64,000 nt of DNA from Rhodovulum sp. MB263 (GTDB lineage: Bacteria > Pseudomonadota > Alphaproteobacteria > Rhodobacterales > Rhodobacteraceae). Each line of letters opens with the position of its first letter. The stretch's first letter is position 1. Below, piece after piece: positions 37,161 through 45,003 of the stretch. Location: the NCBI RefSeq assembly GCF_002073975.1, contig NZ_CP020384.1:310001-374000 (forward strand), read 5' to 3'. The translations under genes and the position numbers were made by a program. Below the pieces are notes generated by a model, which was not told where the DNA came from, searched no databases, and saw only the letters and a list, made by a program, of their open reading frames with translations.

Positions 37161-37685
37161 TCAGAGCCAGGCGATGTCGTCGAAGCCGCGATGCAGATAG
37201 CCGCCCTTCGAATAGCTCTCGCCCTCGTAGCCGAAGAGCGGCCAGACGGCTTTCTGGTTGTAAAGCCCGGTCACGAGCCCGCCGCGGATGGTCTGGAAGA
37301 AGACGCTGTCCTCGATCTCGCGCAGGATCTCGGCGCGGTCCCGTTCCCAGCCGGTGCCAAGGTAGGTCGGAAAGCCGTGACCGCGCGCCAGTTCGTCCAG
37401 CGCGGCGATGCCCGCCTCGATCGCCGGGGCGGCCTCGGCCGTATCGTAGCCCTTGACCGCGACGACGTAATATTCGGTGCCGATCCGGTCATGGGGATAG
37501 ATGTCGCGCGCCATCTGCACGAGGGTCGCGAAGGTTTCGGGTTTCAGCGCCGCGGTCTCATGGGCCCAGGCGGCGTCGGGGGCTGCGACGAAGCCTGCCC
37601 CCACCACCAAAGTCGCCCCTGCCGCGCTGGCGCGCGCAAGAAGCTGGCGCCGGGTCAGTGCCCGGACGGCTTGCTGGTCTGTCAT
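37161..37685 (-). CDS. Gluconate 2-dehydrogenase subunit 3-like protein (Tat-exported)
   Basis: A 174-residue small subunit. The N-terminus has a twin-arginine signal (LTRRQLLARASAAG) ending near AWA-HE. The mature part carries MARDIYPHDRIGTEYYV and a conserved C-terminal YEGESYSKGGYLHRGFDDI. In this family the small subunit escorts the cofactor-loaded large subunit through the Tat system, since the flavoprotein has no signal of its own. It lies directly upstream of the GMC gene in the same operon. Confidence 0.9.
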   Translation of the reverse strand: MTDQQAVRALTRRQLLARASAAGATLVVGAGFVAAPDAAWAHETAALKPETFATLVQMARDIYPHDRIGTEYYVVAVKGYDTAEAAPAIEAGIAALDELARGHGFPTYLGTGWERDRAEILREIEDSVFFQTIRGGLVTGLYNQKAVWPLFGYEGESYSKGGYLHRGFDDIAWL

Positions 37686-37763
37686 CTGATCTCCTCCCTT
37701 GACAGACGGGCGGGGTCCAGCCGCCCTGTCTCTTGTCGTTATCGGTCTTTTCTCTTTATCGGG

Positions 37764-38159
37764 TCATTTGAAGCGGCCGCTGCGTTCCAGCACCTCGATC
37801 TGGTAGCCGTCCGGATCGGCGACGAAGAAGAACCGCCCGACCAGTTCGCCCGCCGGGGCGAATTCCACCAGCTTGCGCGGCGCGAGGCCCTCCGCCTCGA
37901 AGCGCGCATGTTCGGCATCGAGATCCTCGACCGATACCGCCAGATGGCCGTAGCCGTCGCCCAGGTCATAGGGCTCGGTCCGACCCTTGTTCACGGTCAG
38001 TTCGAGTTCGAATTCGGTTTCCGGGTTGCTCATGTAGATCAGCGTGAAATCCGGGAAATCGAGCCGCTCCGCGACCTTGAGCCCGAAGGCCTTGTCGTAG
38101 AACGCCACCGACCGCTCTTCGTCGAGCACCCGGATCATGCTGTGGATCGCCTTGGCCAA
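37764..38159 (-). CDS. VOC-family protein, lactoylglutathione lyase-like
   Basis: A 131-residue protein starting with AIHSMIRVLDEERSVAFYDKAFGL. The ELELTVNKGRTEPYDLGDGYGHLAVSVEDLD and FVADPDGYQIEVLER segments follow, closely resembling glyoxalase I. Metal ligands His (SMIRV region), Glu (ELELT), His (GYGHLAV) and Glu (IEVLE) appear to be in place, so it may detoxify methylglyoxal. It lies 78 bases upstream of the dehydrogenase pair on the same strand and may share a transcript. Confidence 0.85.
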   Translation of the reverse strand: MAKAIHSMIRVLDEERSVAFYDKAFGLKVAERLDFPDFTLIYMSNPETEFELELTVNKGRTEPYDLGDGYGHLAVSVEDLDAEHARFEAEGLAPRKLVEFAPAGELVGRFFFVADPDGYQIEVLERSGRFK

Positions 38160-38264
38160 GATGGTCCCCTTCTTGCTGGGTCTTCCGTTCGGAAAGAGCC
38201 TAGCGCGGGACGGGGAGGGCCGGGGTAGTAGCGCGATACTACCATGCGGGCTTTGCGCCGGGGG

Positions 38265-38558
38265 CTATTCGGCGGCCATCGCCATCGGGCCTCCTGCCGG
38301 GGCGGTCTCGCGGAAGATCAGGCAGGTGCAGCGCAGGAGCGAGGTGAAATTCGACGGCTCGCCATGCCGTTCCAGCACCTCGGCATGAAGCTTGGAGATG
38401 AAGGCGGGCGTCGTTGCGCCTTCCGAGGCTGCGATCTCGTCGAGGATGGCCCAGAAGCTGTTTTCCAGTCGGATGCTGGTGCTTTGTCCGTTGAGCCGCA
38501 GCCGCCTTGTGGTCGACTGGTAGCGTTCGGGGTCCTGTCCGGCAAAGATCTGGCACAT
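38265..38558 (-). CDS. Ribbon-helix-helix domain protein (RHH_4 family)
   Basis: A 97-residue protein with a ribbon-helix-helix core: STTRRLRLNGQSTSIRLENSFW forms the strand and first helix, and AILDEIAASEGATTPAFISKLHAEV the rest. A tail with two Cys follows (LLRCTCLIF). Proteins of this family are probable DNA-binding regulators of unknown targets. The start CQIFAGQDPERY is conserved in relatives. Standing 105 bases from the VOC gene, it may or may not be co-transcribed. Confidence 0.8.
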   Translation of the reverse strand: MCQIFAGQDPERYQSTTRRLRLNGQSTSIRLENSFWAILDEIAASEGATTPAFISKLHAEVLERHGEPSNFTSLLRCTCLIFRETAPAGGPMAMAAE

Positions 38559-38744
38559 CGCATGTCTCCTTCCCTGCGGCGCGGTCTTCAGGCGGTGTCT
38601 GTCGTCGCCGTCCTGTCCGGTCTGAAGTTTATACCAATTCCAGGGGCGACCCCAAGCAAGAACCGTGCCGGGTCTTCTCTACCCTGGCGATTGCAGCGCG
38701 GCGCCCTGCGGGCTATGCAGCGCCGGGGACCGAAGGAGAGCGCG

Positions 38745-39251
38745 ATGGGACGGATCATTCTGGTGACCGGCGGGGCGCGGTCGGGCAAGAGCAGCCATGC
38801 CGAAGCGCGGGTCCGTTCGATGCCGGGCGCGCCGGTCTATATCGCCACTTCCGAGCCGCAGGATGACGAGATGCGCGACCGCGTGGCCCGGCACCGGGCG
38901 GCGCGCGGGCCGGGCTGGACATTGATCGAGGAACCGCTCGATCTGGTCGGTGCGCTTGAGCGCAGCGATGGCGCCGGGCCGCGGCTGGTCGATTGCCTGA
39001 CGCTCTGGCTGTCCAATCACATGTTCGCAGGGCGCGACTGGGAGCCAGAGGCCGGGGCGCTGACCGCGGCGCTCGCGCGCCAGCAATCGCCGGTGGTGCT
39101 GGTCTCGAACGAGGTCGGCATGGGCATCGTGCCCGAAAACGCCTTGGCCCGGGCCTTCCGCGATGCCCAGGGCTGGGTCAACCAGCGCGTGGCCAAGGTT
39201 GCCGACGAGGTCGAATTCGTGGTGTCGGGCCTGCCCTTGCGGGTGAAGTGA
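38745..39251 (+). CDS. cobU: Adenosylcobinamide kinase/adenosylcobinamide-phosphate guanylyltransferase
   Basis: Bifunctional enzyme of cobalamin nucleotide-loop assembly (CobU, called CobP in aerobic pathways). The 168 residues open with RIILVTGGARSGKSSHAE (P-loop about 9-16). RDRVARHRAARGPGW carries the guanylylated His. DCLTLWLSNHMF and VSNEVGMGIVPE are the other conserved blocks. GAAGGAG precedes ATG 38745. No other cob genes are adjacent, and the 186-base leader shows no recognisable cobalamin riboswitch. Confidence 0.94.
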   Translation: MGRIILVTGGARSGKSSHAEARVRSMPGAPVYIATSEPQDDEMRDRVARHRAARGPGWTLIEEPLDLVGALERSDGAGPRLVDCLTLWLSNHMFAGRDWEPEAGALTAALARQQSPVVLVSNEVGMGIVPENALARAFRDAQGWVNQRVAKVADEVEFVVSGLPLRVK

Positions 39252-39260
39252 GCGGCCCGC

Positions 39261-39680
39261 TCAGCCGCTTTTCGTGAGATAGCGTTCGAAGGCGTGCAGC
39301 GTGGTCTCCGAGACATGGTGCTCGATGCCCTCGGCGTCAATCTCGGCCGCCTCGCGCGGTACGCCCACCGCCACCAGCATATCGACCACCACGCGGTGAC
39401 GCTGGCGCACCCGGTCGGCCAGCGCCGCGCCATCTTCGGTCAGGAACACGCCCCGATAGGGCCGCGAGACCGCCAGCCCCTCGCGCTTGAGCCGCGAGAC
39501 CGCCTTGGTCGCGGTCGGATGCGCAACGCCCATGCGCTGGGCGATGTCGGCCACCCGCGCCTCGCCATGTTCGGCGATCAGATCGCCGATCATCTCGACA
39601 TAATCCTCAAGCAGCGCGACGGCCTGCGCCTCGCGGGCGCGGAGGAAGCGGTCGGCGGGCGGGGGCATGTCGGGCGGCAT
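39261..39680 (-). CDS. mntR: Manganese-dependent transcriptional regulator MntR (DtxR family)
   Basis: A 139-residue DtxR-family repressor. The winged helix spans AQAVALLEDYVEMIGDLIAEHGEARVADIAQRMGVAHPTATKAVSRLKREGL (given here only by its ends, about 18-66). The metal-binding dimerisation part has RHRVVVDMLVAVGVP and EGIEHHVSETTLHAFERY, with the expected Glu-His-His ligands. It has no SH3-like third domain, as in short MntR proteins. It is divergent from mntH, its probable target. Confidence 0.9.
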   Translation of the reverse strand: MPPDMPPPADRFLRAREAQAVALLEDYVEMIGDLIAEHGEARVADIAQRMGVAHPTATKAVSRLKREGLAVSRPYRGVFLTEDGAALADRVRQRHRVVVDMLVAVGVPREAAEIDAEGIEHHVSETTLHAFERYLTKSG

Positions 39681-39752
39681 CGGGCCTCCTTTCCCGAACC
39701 GGCGCCGCGGCCGGCCGGACTGTCAGGACCGGATATATAGCCGGGACGGTTC

Positions 39753-39760
39753 GCCTAGGC
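39753..39760. promoter_or_regulatory. Palindrome between mntR and mntH, candidate MntR operator core
   Basis: An exact 8-base palindrome GCCTAGGC lies in the 204-base divergent intergenic region. A related imperfect dyad (CTTGGCTAAG) lies nearer mntH, around 39833-39842. Both are the kind of element MntR could bind. The assignment is only by location. Confidence 0.3.
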
Positions 39761-39884
39761 CAGAGCCGGATGATGCCTCTGGATGAAAGAGAAGATAGAA
39801 CATCACGATAAAGACACTTGCACGAAATGAAGCCTTGGCTAAGTTTGTTCGTCATCCGTTTCCACCCTGCCTCAGGACGATATC

Positions 39885-41186
39885 ATGAGCCCCAGCGACC
39901 GTACCCGCCTGGAAATGTCCGACTTTCTTTCGGGCAAGCGGCATGGTCTTCGGGCCCGGCTGCTGTTCGTGGGGCCGGCCGTGATCGCCTCGGTCGCCTA
40001 TATGGACCCGGGCAATTACGCGACCAATATCCAGGCCGGCGCAGGCTACGGCTATACGCTGCTCTGGGTGGTGCTGCTGGCGAACCTGATCGCGATGCTG
40101 TTTCAGGGGCTGTCGGCGCGGCTTGGCATCGTCACCGGCAAGAACCTGGCCGAGCTGTGCCGCGACCACTTTCCGCGACCGCTGGTGGGGGTGATGTGGG
40201 CGGTCAGCGAGGTCGCGGCCATGGCCACCGATCTGGCCGAGTTCCTGGGCGGGGCCATCGGGCTGTCCTTGCTGCTCGAGCTGCCGCTGATCGTCGGCAT
40301 GGCGATCACCGCCATCGTCACCTATGCGATCCTGCTGGTCCAGGGCCGGGGTTTCCGGCCGATCGAGCTGATCATCGGCGCGCTGGTGGGCGTGATCGGG
40401 CTTTGCTACCTGGCCGAGATCCTGATCGCGCCGGTCGACTGGGGCGCGGCGGGGCTGGGCCTCGTGACGCCCGCCATGCCCGATGCCGCCGCTCTGACCA
40501 TCGCCGTCGGTATCATCGGCGCCACCGTCATGCCGCATGCGATCTACCTGCATTCGGGCCTGACCCAGACCCGCGCCGTCATCCACAGCGAGGCCGAGCG
40601 CGCCAAGGTGCTGCGCTATTCTGATATCGAGGTGGTGGCGGCGCTGGCCGTGGCCGGGATCGTCAACATCGCGATGGTGATGATGGCGGCCAGTGCCTTT
40701 CACAGCGGCCATAGCGAGGTCTCGGAGATCGAGACCGCCTATCACACCCTGACCCCGCTTCTGGGCGCGGCGGCGGCGGGTGTGTTCCTGCTGTCGCTGA
40801 TCGCCTCGGGCATTTCCAGTTCGGTCGTCGGCACGATGGCGGGGCAGATGATCATGCAGGGCTTTCTCAGGATCCGTATCCCGATCTGGCTGCGGCGGCT
40901 GGTGACGATGCTGCCCGCCTTCGCGGTGGTCGCAGCCGGGGTCAACGCCACCCAGGCGCTGGTCGTCAGCCAGGTGATCCTGTCGATCGCGCTGCCGGTG
41001 CCGATGATCGCGCTGATCGTCTTTGCCGGGCGGCGTGACGTCATGGGGGCCTATGCCACTGGGCCGCTGCTGCGCGCGCTGGCCATTGCCGGGGCGGCGA
41101 TGGTGCTCAGCCTGAACGCGGTTCTGCTGGCCGGGGCCTTCGGGCTCGACCTGCCGTTTCTCGGATCTCTGATCGTGGGGGGCTAG
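39885..41186 (+). CDS. mntH: Nramp-family divalent metal (Mn2+) transporter
   Basis: Proton-coupled importer of Mn2+ and Fe2+, 433 residues, about eleven membrane helices. TM1 carries the metal-binding YMDPGNYATNIQAG (DPGN). TM6 carries the VGIIGATVMPHAIYLHSG motif with MPH. SDLAEF-like AMATDLAEFLGGAIGL is also present. It is divergent from mntR. The ATG at 39885 follows AGGA at 9 bases. Confidence 0.95.
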   Translation: MSPSDRTRLEMSDFLSGKRHGLRARLLFVGPAVIASVAYMDPGNYATNIQAGAGYGYTLLWVVLLANLIAMLFQGLSARLGIVTGKNLAELCRDHFPRPLVGVMWAVSEVAAMATDLAEFLGGAIGLSLLLELPLIVGMAITAIVTYAILLVQGRGFRPIELIIGALVGVIGLCYLAEILIAPVDWGAAGLGLVTPAMPDAAALTIAVGIIGATVMPHAIYLHSGLTQTRAVIHSEAERAKVLRYSDIEVVAALAVAGIVNIAMVMMAASAFHSGHSEVSEIETAYHTLTPLLGAAAAGVFLLSLIASGISSSVVGTMAGQMIMQGFLRIRIPIWLRRLVTMLPAFAVVAAGVNATQALVVSQVILSIALPVPMIALIVFAGRRDVMGAYATGPLLRALAIAGAAMVLSLNAVLLAGAFGLDLPFLGSLIVGG

Positions 41187-41458
41187 TCTCGGGCCCGGCC
41201 CTGCGGCCGCCGGCAGAGCAGGATCAGAGCCGCAAGCGCCGATCCCGAGATCGCCAGACCGTGCAATCCGAGCCCGCAGAGTTCGGGCAGGACCGGATGG
41301 CCGCCACCGCCCGAGCCCAGCCAGAACAGGCCGGCGCCAAGCCCGATCCAGAGGAAGACCGAGGCCGCCAGGGCCACCGAGAGGATCGGCAACGCAAGGG
41401 CCGGCGGCAGGGCACAAAGGCTGCGGCAGGAAGGTTCGGTCCTGTCGGGCATCGGCAT
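41183..41458 (-). CDS. Small membrane protein, hypothetical
   Basis: A 91-residue open frame ending at the mntH stop, convergent with it. Two hydrophobic segments (about 20-45 and 60-80) are separated by a Gly-rich loop. GAGGAGA lies 9 bases before the ATG at 41458, which supports translation. No family recognised; it could be a chance frame in GC-rich DNA. Confidence 0.4.
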   Translation of the reverse strand: MPMPDRTEPSCRSLCALPPALALPILSVALAASVFLWIGLGAGLFWLGSGGGGHPVLPELCGLGLHGLAISGSALAALILLCRRPQGRARD

Positions 41459-41630
41459 CGCGGGCGGTCTCCTCGGCGGTCGCATCGTCTGGCGGTCTTG
41501 GCGGAAACCGGATCACGGCGCCGCGACGGCGCGGCCTCCCCCCGCCCGCATTCCGGTACGCTGCCAGCAGCGCTGCCGCAACCCGCCTTCGGGCTTCAGA
41601 CCCATTGAGTGTCGAAGCCAGAACACCTAG

Positions 41631-41981
41631 GAGGCTGAGCGGCAGATCACCCTCACCACCCGCGACGGCGCGCGCCCCTTCGACGGCATCGTCACCGAGG
41701 CGCGCTGGCTGTGCTCGGGCGACAATGGCCATCGCTACCGGCTGCGGCTTCGGCCCTAGGCCTTTCTTGCCAACCTGAGGCGTAACCAGCTGATCTTTCA
41801 CAACAAGACCGTGGTCGAGATCCTGACAGAGCTGCTCTCGGCCTATGCCGATGCGGGCGCGCTGACGGTGGAACGTCACGATCCGCAAGGTGACATCGAA
41901 GGCTGCAAAGAGATCGTCGAACCCTTGCATCTCTTGATATTCGAGGATGTCGCCATCCGTTGCGGTCAGGTCAGGGCTTAG
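41631..41981 (+). pseudogene. VgrG/phage gpD-like protein fragment
   Basis: The frame reads ITLTTRDGARPFDGIVTEARWL, then GHRYRLRLRP, a TAG at 41757-41759 where VgrG proteins have Trp, then FLANLRRNQLIFHNKTVVEILTELL and ALTVERHDP. This is the N-terminal hub region of type VI secretion VgrG spikes. There is no start (an in-frame stop is at 41628) and similarity fades after about 41895. It is therefore a short relic with no other T6SS genes nearby. Confidence 0.75.
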
Positions 41982-42200
41982 CCCGGCCTCGGGGTCGAGG
42001 CCGCCGGGATAGCGCCGGTCGAAGTAGAATCGCGCGGCGATGGCCCCGCCGTTCCAGGGCGCGGCGGTTTCGCCCCGCGGATAGCTGCCACCCGCCGTTT
42101 TGCCGATGGCTCCGTCATTTTTGCCCGCCCAGACCGGAATGGGGCGCGCGGCCCTGGCCTGCGCCAACGGGGTCGAGATCCATTCGCGCGGATCGTGCAC
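41900..42200 (-). other. Unidentified coding-like stretch in the decayed island
   Basis: From a GTG at 42200 the minus strand reads as a plausible protein (HDPREWISTPLAQARAARPI, then WNGGAIAARFYFDRRYPGGL and TDGDILEYQEMQGFDDLF) before running antisense into the VgrG relic. The composition is protein-like, but no family is recognised. It may be another relic brought with the island. Confidence 0.25.
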
Positions 42201-42235
42201 CCGCTTGCCGCGGGCGCGGACGCGGACGCGGATCT

Positions 42236-42526
42236 GTGCGATCGATCAAGACCGGTTTCAATGCTGCCGTTGCCCGTGCCGGAATTGATCACTGCACGCC
42301 GCACGATCTGCGCCGGACCGCTGGCCGCTTCATGGCGGAGGCCGGGGTGCCGATCGAGGAGATTGCGGAGTACCTCGGGCACACGAATCCGAACATCACG
42401 CGCTCGACCTATGCCAGGTTCAGTCCGGAACATTTGCGCCGCGCTGCCGGGTCTTTGGAGTTCGGAGCTCCGAAACTGGTTCAACGAACCAGAGTGCAAA
42501 CACCAAAAGGTCGCGTAAGTATTTGA
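42236..42526 (+). pseudogene. Tyrosine recombinase (integrase) C-terminal fragment
   Basis: About 96 codons matching only the catalytic end of a phage-type integrase. HDLRRTAGRFMAEAGVPIEEIAEYLGH has the HxxR box and the second His, and STYARF has the nucleophile Tyr. The N-terminal arm and core domains and the first catalytic Arg are missing. The fragment joins a GCGGAC repeat at 42217-42232. Its stop is 5 bases from the 3' end of tRNA-Arg, the normal position of an island integrase. Confidence 0.85.
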
Positions 42527-42531
42527 TTTTA

Positions 42532-42608
42532 TGGTGACCCCGGCAGGACTCGAACCTGCAACCTATCCCTTAGGAGGGGATTGCTCTATCCAGTTGAGCC
42601 ACGGGGCC
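42532..42608 (-). tRNA. tRNA-Arg(CCT)
   Basis: A 77-base cloverleaf with encoded CCA. The 5' acceptor strand is GGCCCCG, with 3' CGGGGTC plus ACCA. The D-arm is GGCTCAACTGGATAGAGC, the anticodon stem ATCCC/GGGAT with loop CTCCTAA (anticodon CCT), and the T-arm GGTTCGAGTCC. The 3' end faces the integrase relic, so this gene was probably the attachment site. Confidence 0.95.
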
Positions 42609-42856
42609 TGTCTTTAACCTTCGAACGGTTCGGAACATGGGGTGCGCGAGGCTGCCCTTCTCCTGACCGTCGGTCTCCTCAACGTCTTCCGGCCCCGACC
42701 ACCCGCCTGAGAAAGGCGTGCCCATCCGGTCGGGCAACGGGACCATGTCCCGTCTTTTCCCCGGAAAACGCTGCGGTTGCAAGACCGCTTCGGCTTGGAC
42801 TTCCGGGGCATTCCCGCTTAACTGATGCGACCAGCCCTCGAAGGACCCGCCGCGCC

Positions 42857-43930
42857 GTGACCGCAGACCCGCCCGACAGACCGCGCCGACCGTTGACGCT
42901 GCGCGACGTGTCCGAAGCCTCGGGCGTCAGCGAGATGACGGTCAGCCGCGTGCTGCGGCAAAGCGGCGATGTCTCGGAAAAGACCCGTGCCCGGGTGCTG
43001 GAGGCCGCCAAGCGGTTGGGATATGTGCCGAACCGCATCGCGGGCGGGCTGGCCAGCCAGCGGGTGAACCTCGTCGGCGTGATCATCCCGTCGTTGTCGA
43101 ACATGGTCTTTCCCGAGGTGCTGGCGGGCATCAACGAGGTGTTCGAGGACACGCCGTTGCAGCCCGTCTTCGGCCTGTCGCGCTATGATCCGCCGCATGA
43201 GGAGAAGGTGCTGTTCGAGATGCTGTCCTGGCGGCCGTCGGGGCTGATCGTGACCGGGCTCGAGCATTCCGAGGCGACCCGGGCGATGCTGCGGGCCGCG
43301 GGTATTCCGGTGGTCGAGATCCTCGATCTCGATGGCGAGCCCATCGACTCGGTCGTCGGCATCTCCCATCGCCGGGCCGGGGCCGAGATGGCGCGGGCCA
43401 TCGCCGCGGCGGGCTATCGCCGGATCGGCTTTCTCGGCACCAAGATGCCGATGGATCACCGGGCGCGCAAACGCTTCGAGGGCTTCACCGGGGCGCTCGG
43501 CCGGGCGGGGCTCGAGGTCGTCGACCAGGAATTCTATTCGGGCGGCTCTGGGCTCGAGAAGGGGCGCGAGATGACGCGGGCGCTTCTGGACCGTCACCCC
43601 GACTTGGATTTTCTGTATTTCTCCAACGACATGATCGCCGCGGGCGGGCTGCTTTACTGTCTGGAGCGCGGTTTCGACGTGCCGGGCAAGCTGGGGCTGG
43701 CGGGCTTCAATGGCATCGAGCTTCTGAACGGGCTGCCGCTGCGCCCGGCCACGATGGACATCCAGCGCCGCGAGATCGGTCGTCGCGCGGCGCAGATCAT
43801 CGCCGATTGCGTCGGGAAGGGCCTGCCCGGCAAGGGCGAGCGGGTGGCGCTGAGCCCGCGGATCGATCCGGGCGACACGCTGCGCGCCGACCTTGCCAGA
43901 TGTGGACAAGCCGTCCGCGATCAGGTTTAA
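42857..43930 (+). CDS. LacI-family transcriptional regulator (GntR-like)
   Basis: A 357-residue repressor. The N-terminal helix-turn-helix begins LTLRDVSEASGVSEMTVSRVLR, with hinge KRLGYVPNRIAGGLAS. A periplasmic-binding-protein-like sensor domain follows, with VGVIIPSLSNMVFPEVLAGI and YFSNDMIAAGGLLYCLERG. It resembles gluconate-type regulators. The GTG at 42857 was chosen since upstream codons have no LacI similarity. No sugar catabolic genes lie beside it; the following gene starts 38 bases later and encodes a glycosyltransferase, so its target is unclear. Confidence 0.9.
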   Translation: MTADPPDRPRRPLTLRDVSEASGVSEMTVSRVLRQSGDVSEKTRARVLEAAKRLGYVPNRIAGGLASQRVNLVGVIIPSLSNMVFPEVLAGINEVFEDTPLQPVFGLSRYDPPHEEKVLFEMLSWRPSGLIVTGLEHSEATRAMLRAAGIPVVEILDLDGEPIDSVVGISHRRAGAEMARAIAAAGYRRIGFLGTKMPMDHRARKRFEGFTGALGRAGLEVVDQEFYSGGSGLEKGREMTRALLDRHPDLDFLYFSNDMIAAGGLLYCLERGFDVPGKLGLAGFNGIELLNGLPLRPATMDIQRREIGRRAAQIIADCVGKGLPGKGERVALSPRIDPGDTLRADLARCGQAVRDQV

Positions 43931-43967
43931 GCGCGGCAAACCGCCCCGGTGCCGCAAAGAGGCCTGC

Positions 43968-44702
43968 ATGCCAGCCGTTTCCATCGTCATCCCCATGAAG
44001 AACGAGGCCGAGAACGTGGCCTTCCTTCTCGGGGAAATCGCCGAGGCCTGCGCGGTGCTCGACAGCCATGAGGTGATCGTCGTCGATGACGGCTCGACCG
44101 ATGCCACCGCGGCCATCGTCGCCGAGCGGATGAAGACCGACCCGTCGCTGCGCCTGCTGCGCCACCCGAGTTCGGGCGGGCAGAGCGCGGCCGTCCATAG
44201 CGGTGTGCTGGCTGCCCGCGCGCCGGTGGTCTGCACGCTCGATGGCGACGGCCAGAACCCGCCCGCCGAGCTGCCGAAGCTCTGGGCGCCGCTCTTGGCC
44301 GACGAGACCGGTCGGCTGGGTCTGGTGGCGGGCCAGCGCGTCGGGCGGCAGGATACGGCCTCGAAGAAATGGGCCTCGCGCGCGGCCAATGCGATCCGGG
44401 GCCGGCTGCTGAAGGACGGCACCCGCGACACCGGCTGCGGGCTCAAGGGCTTCCGGCGCGACCTGTTCCTGACGCTGCCCTATTTCGACCACATGCACCG
44501 CTATCTGCCCGCGCTGTTCCGGCGCGACGGCTGGGAGATCGCTCTGGTCGATGTCAGCCATCGCGAGCGCCATGCCGGGGCGTCGAATTACAGCAATCTT
44601 CAGCGTGCGCTGGTCGGTGCCTATGACCTGATCGGGGTGTCCTGGCTGATCCGCCGCCGCAAGAAGGCGCGGGCCGCCGAGGAGCCGCGGCATGCAGATT
44701 GA
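43968..44702 (+). CDS. GT2 glycosyltransferase, dolichyl/undecaprenyl-phosphate sugar synthase type
   Basis: A 244-residue DPM1-like family 2 glycosyltransferase. It has VSIVIPMKNEAENVAFLL at the start, VIVVDDGSTDAT (nucleotide-sugar binding), TLDGDGQNPP (the DxD-like metal site) and GCGLKGFRRDLF. No C-terminal membrane helices are present. Such enzymes make polyprenyl-phosphate-linked sugars for transfer outside the inner membrane. GAGG precedes ATG 43968. It overlaps the LAB_N gene by 11 bases. Confidence 0.9.
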   Translation: MPAVSIVIPMKNEAENVAFLLGEIAEACAVLDSHEVIVVDDGSTDATAAIVAERMKTDPSLRLLRHPSSGGQSAAVHSGVLAARAPVVCTLDGDGQNPPAELPKLWAPLLADETGRLGLVAGQRVGRQDTASKKWASRAANAIRGRLLKDGTRDTGCGLKGFRRDLFLTLPYFDHMHRYLPALFRRDGWEIALVDVSHRERHAGASNYSNLQRALVGAYDLIGVSWLIRRRKKARAAEEPRHAD

Positions 44703-45003
44703 GACGCTGTTCGGCTGGCTGCATGTCGACAGCTGGGCCGAGTTCTGGTGGGTGGCGGTCGGACTGGGCGGCCAGCTCATGTTCACTGCGCGCTTCCTCG
44801 TGCAGTGGATCGCCTCGGAACGTGCCCGCAACTCGGTGGTGCCTGTGGCCTTCTGGTATTTCTCGATGGCGGGCGGGCTGATCCTTCTGGCCTATGCGAT
44901 CTACCGCAAGGACCCGGTCTTCATCCTAGGGCAGGTGACCGGCGTCTTCATCTATACCCGCAATCTCTGGCTGATCCATGCACACCGGCGCCGCAACACC
45001 TGA
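44692..45003 (+). CDS. LAB_N (lipid A biosynthesis N-terminal) domain membrane protein
   Basis: A 103-residue membrane protein of PF07578 type with three helices. WVAVGLGGQLMFTARFLVQW, SERARNSVVPVAFWYFSMAGG and GQVTGVFIYTRNLWLI are the conserved blocks. The size and position between a polyprenyl-P-sugar synthase and a GT39 transferase suggest a small helper or flippase-like partner, comparable to ArnE/ArnF or RgtF. That role is inference. It overlaps both neighbours (11 and 26 bases). Confidence 0.88.
   Translation: MQIETLFGWLHVDSWAEFWWVAVGLGGQLMFTARFLVQWIASERARNSVVPVAFWYFSMAGGLILLAYAIYRKDPVFILGQVTGVFIYTRNLWLIHAHRRRNT

Noticed and set aside
35472..38228. A 918-codon rightward open frame
   Set aside because: Antisense to the GMC dehydrogenase, its small subunit and the VOC gene, all supported by motifs.
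38559..38744. Possible cobalamin riboswitch upstream of cobU/cobP
   Set aside because: No B12-box-like conserved core was seen in the 186-base leader.
39852..42200. Long leftward open frame covering mntH
   Set aside because: Most of it is antisense to mntH. Only its first 100 codons look protein-like and were kept as a low-confidence separate item.
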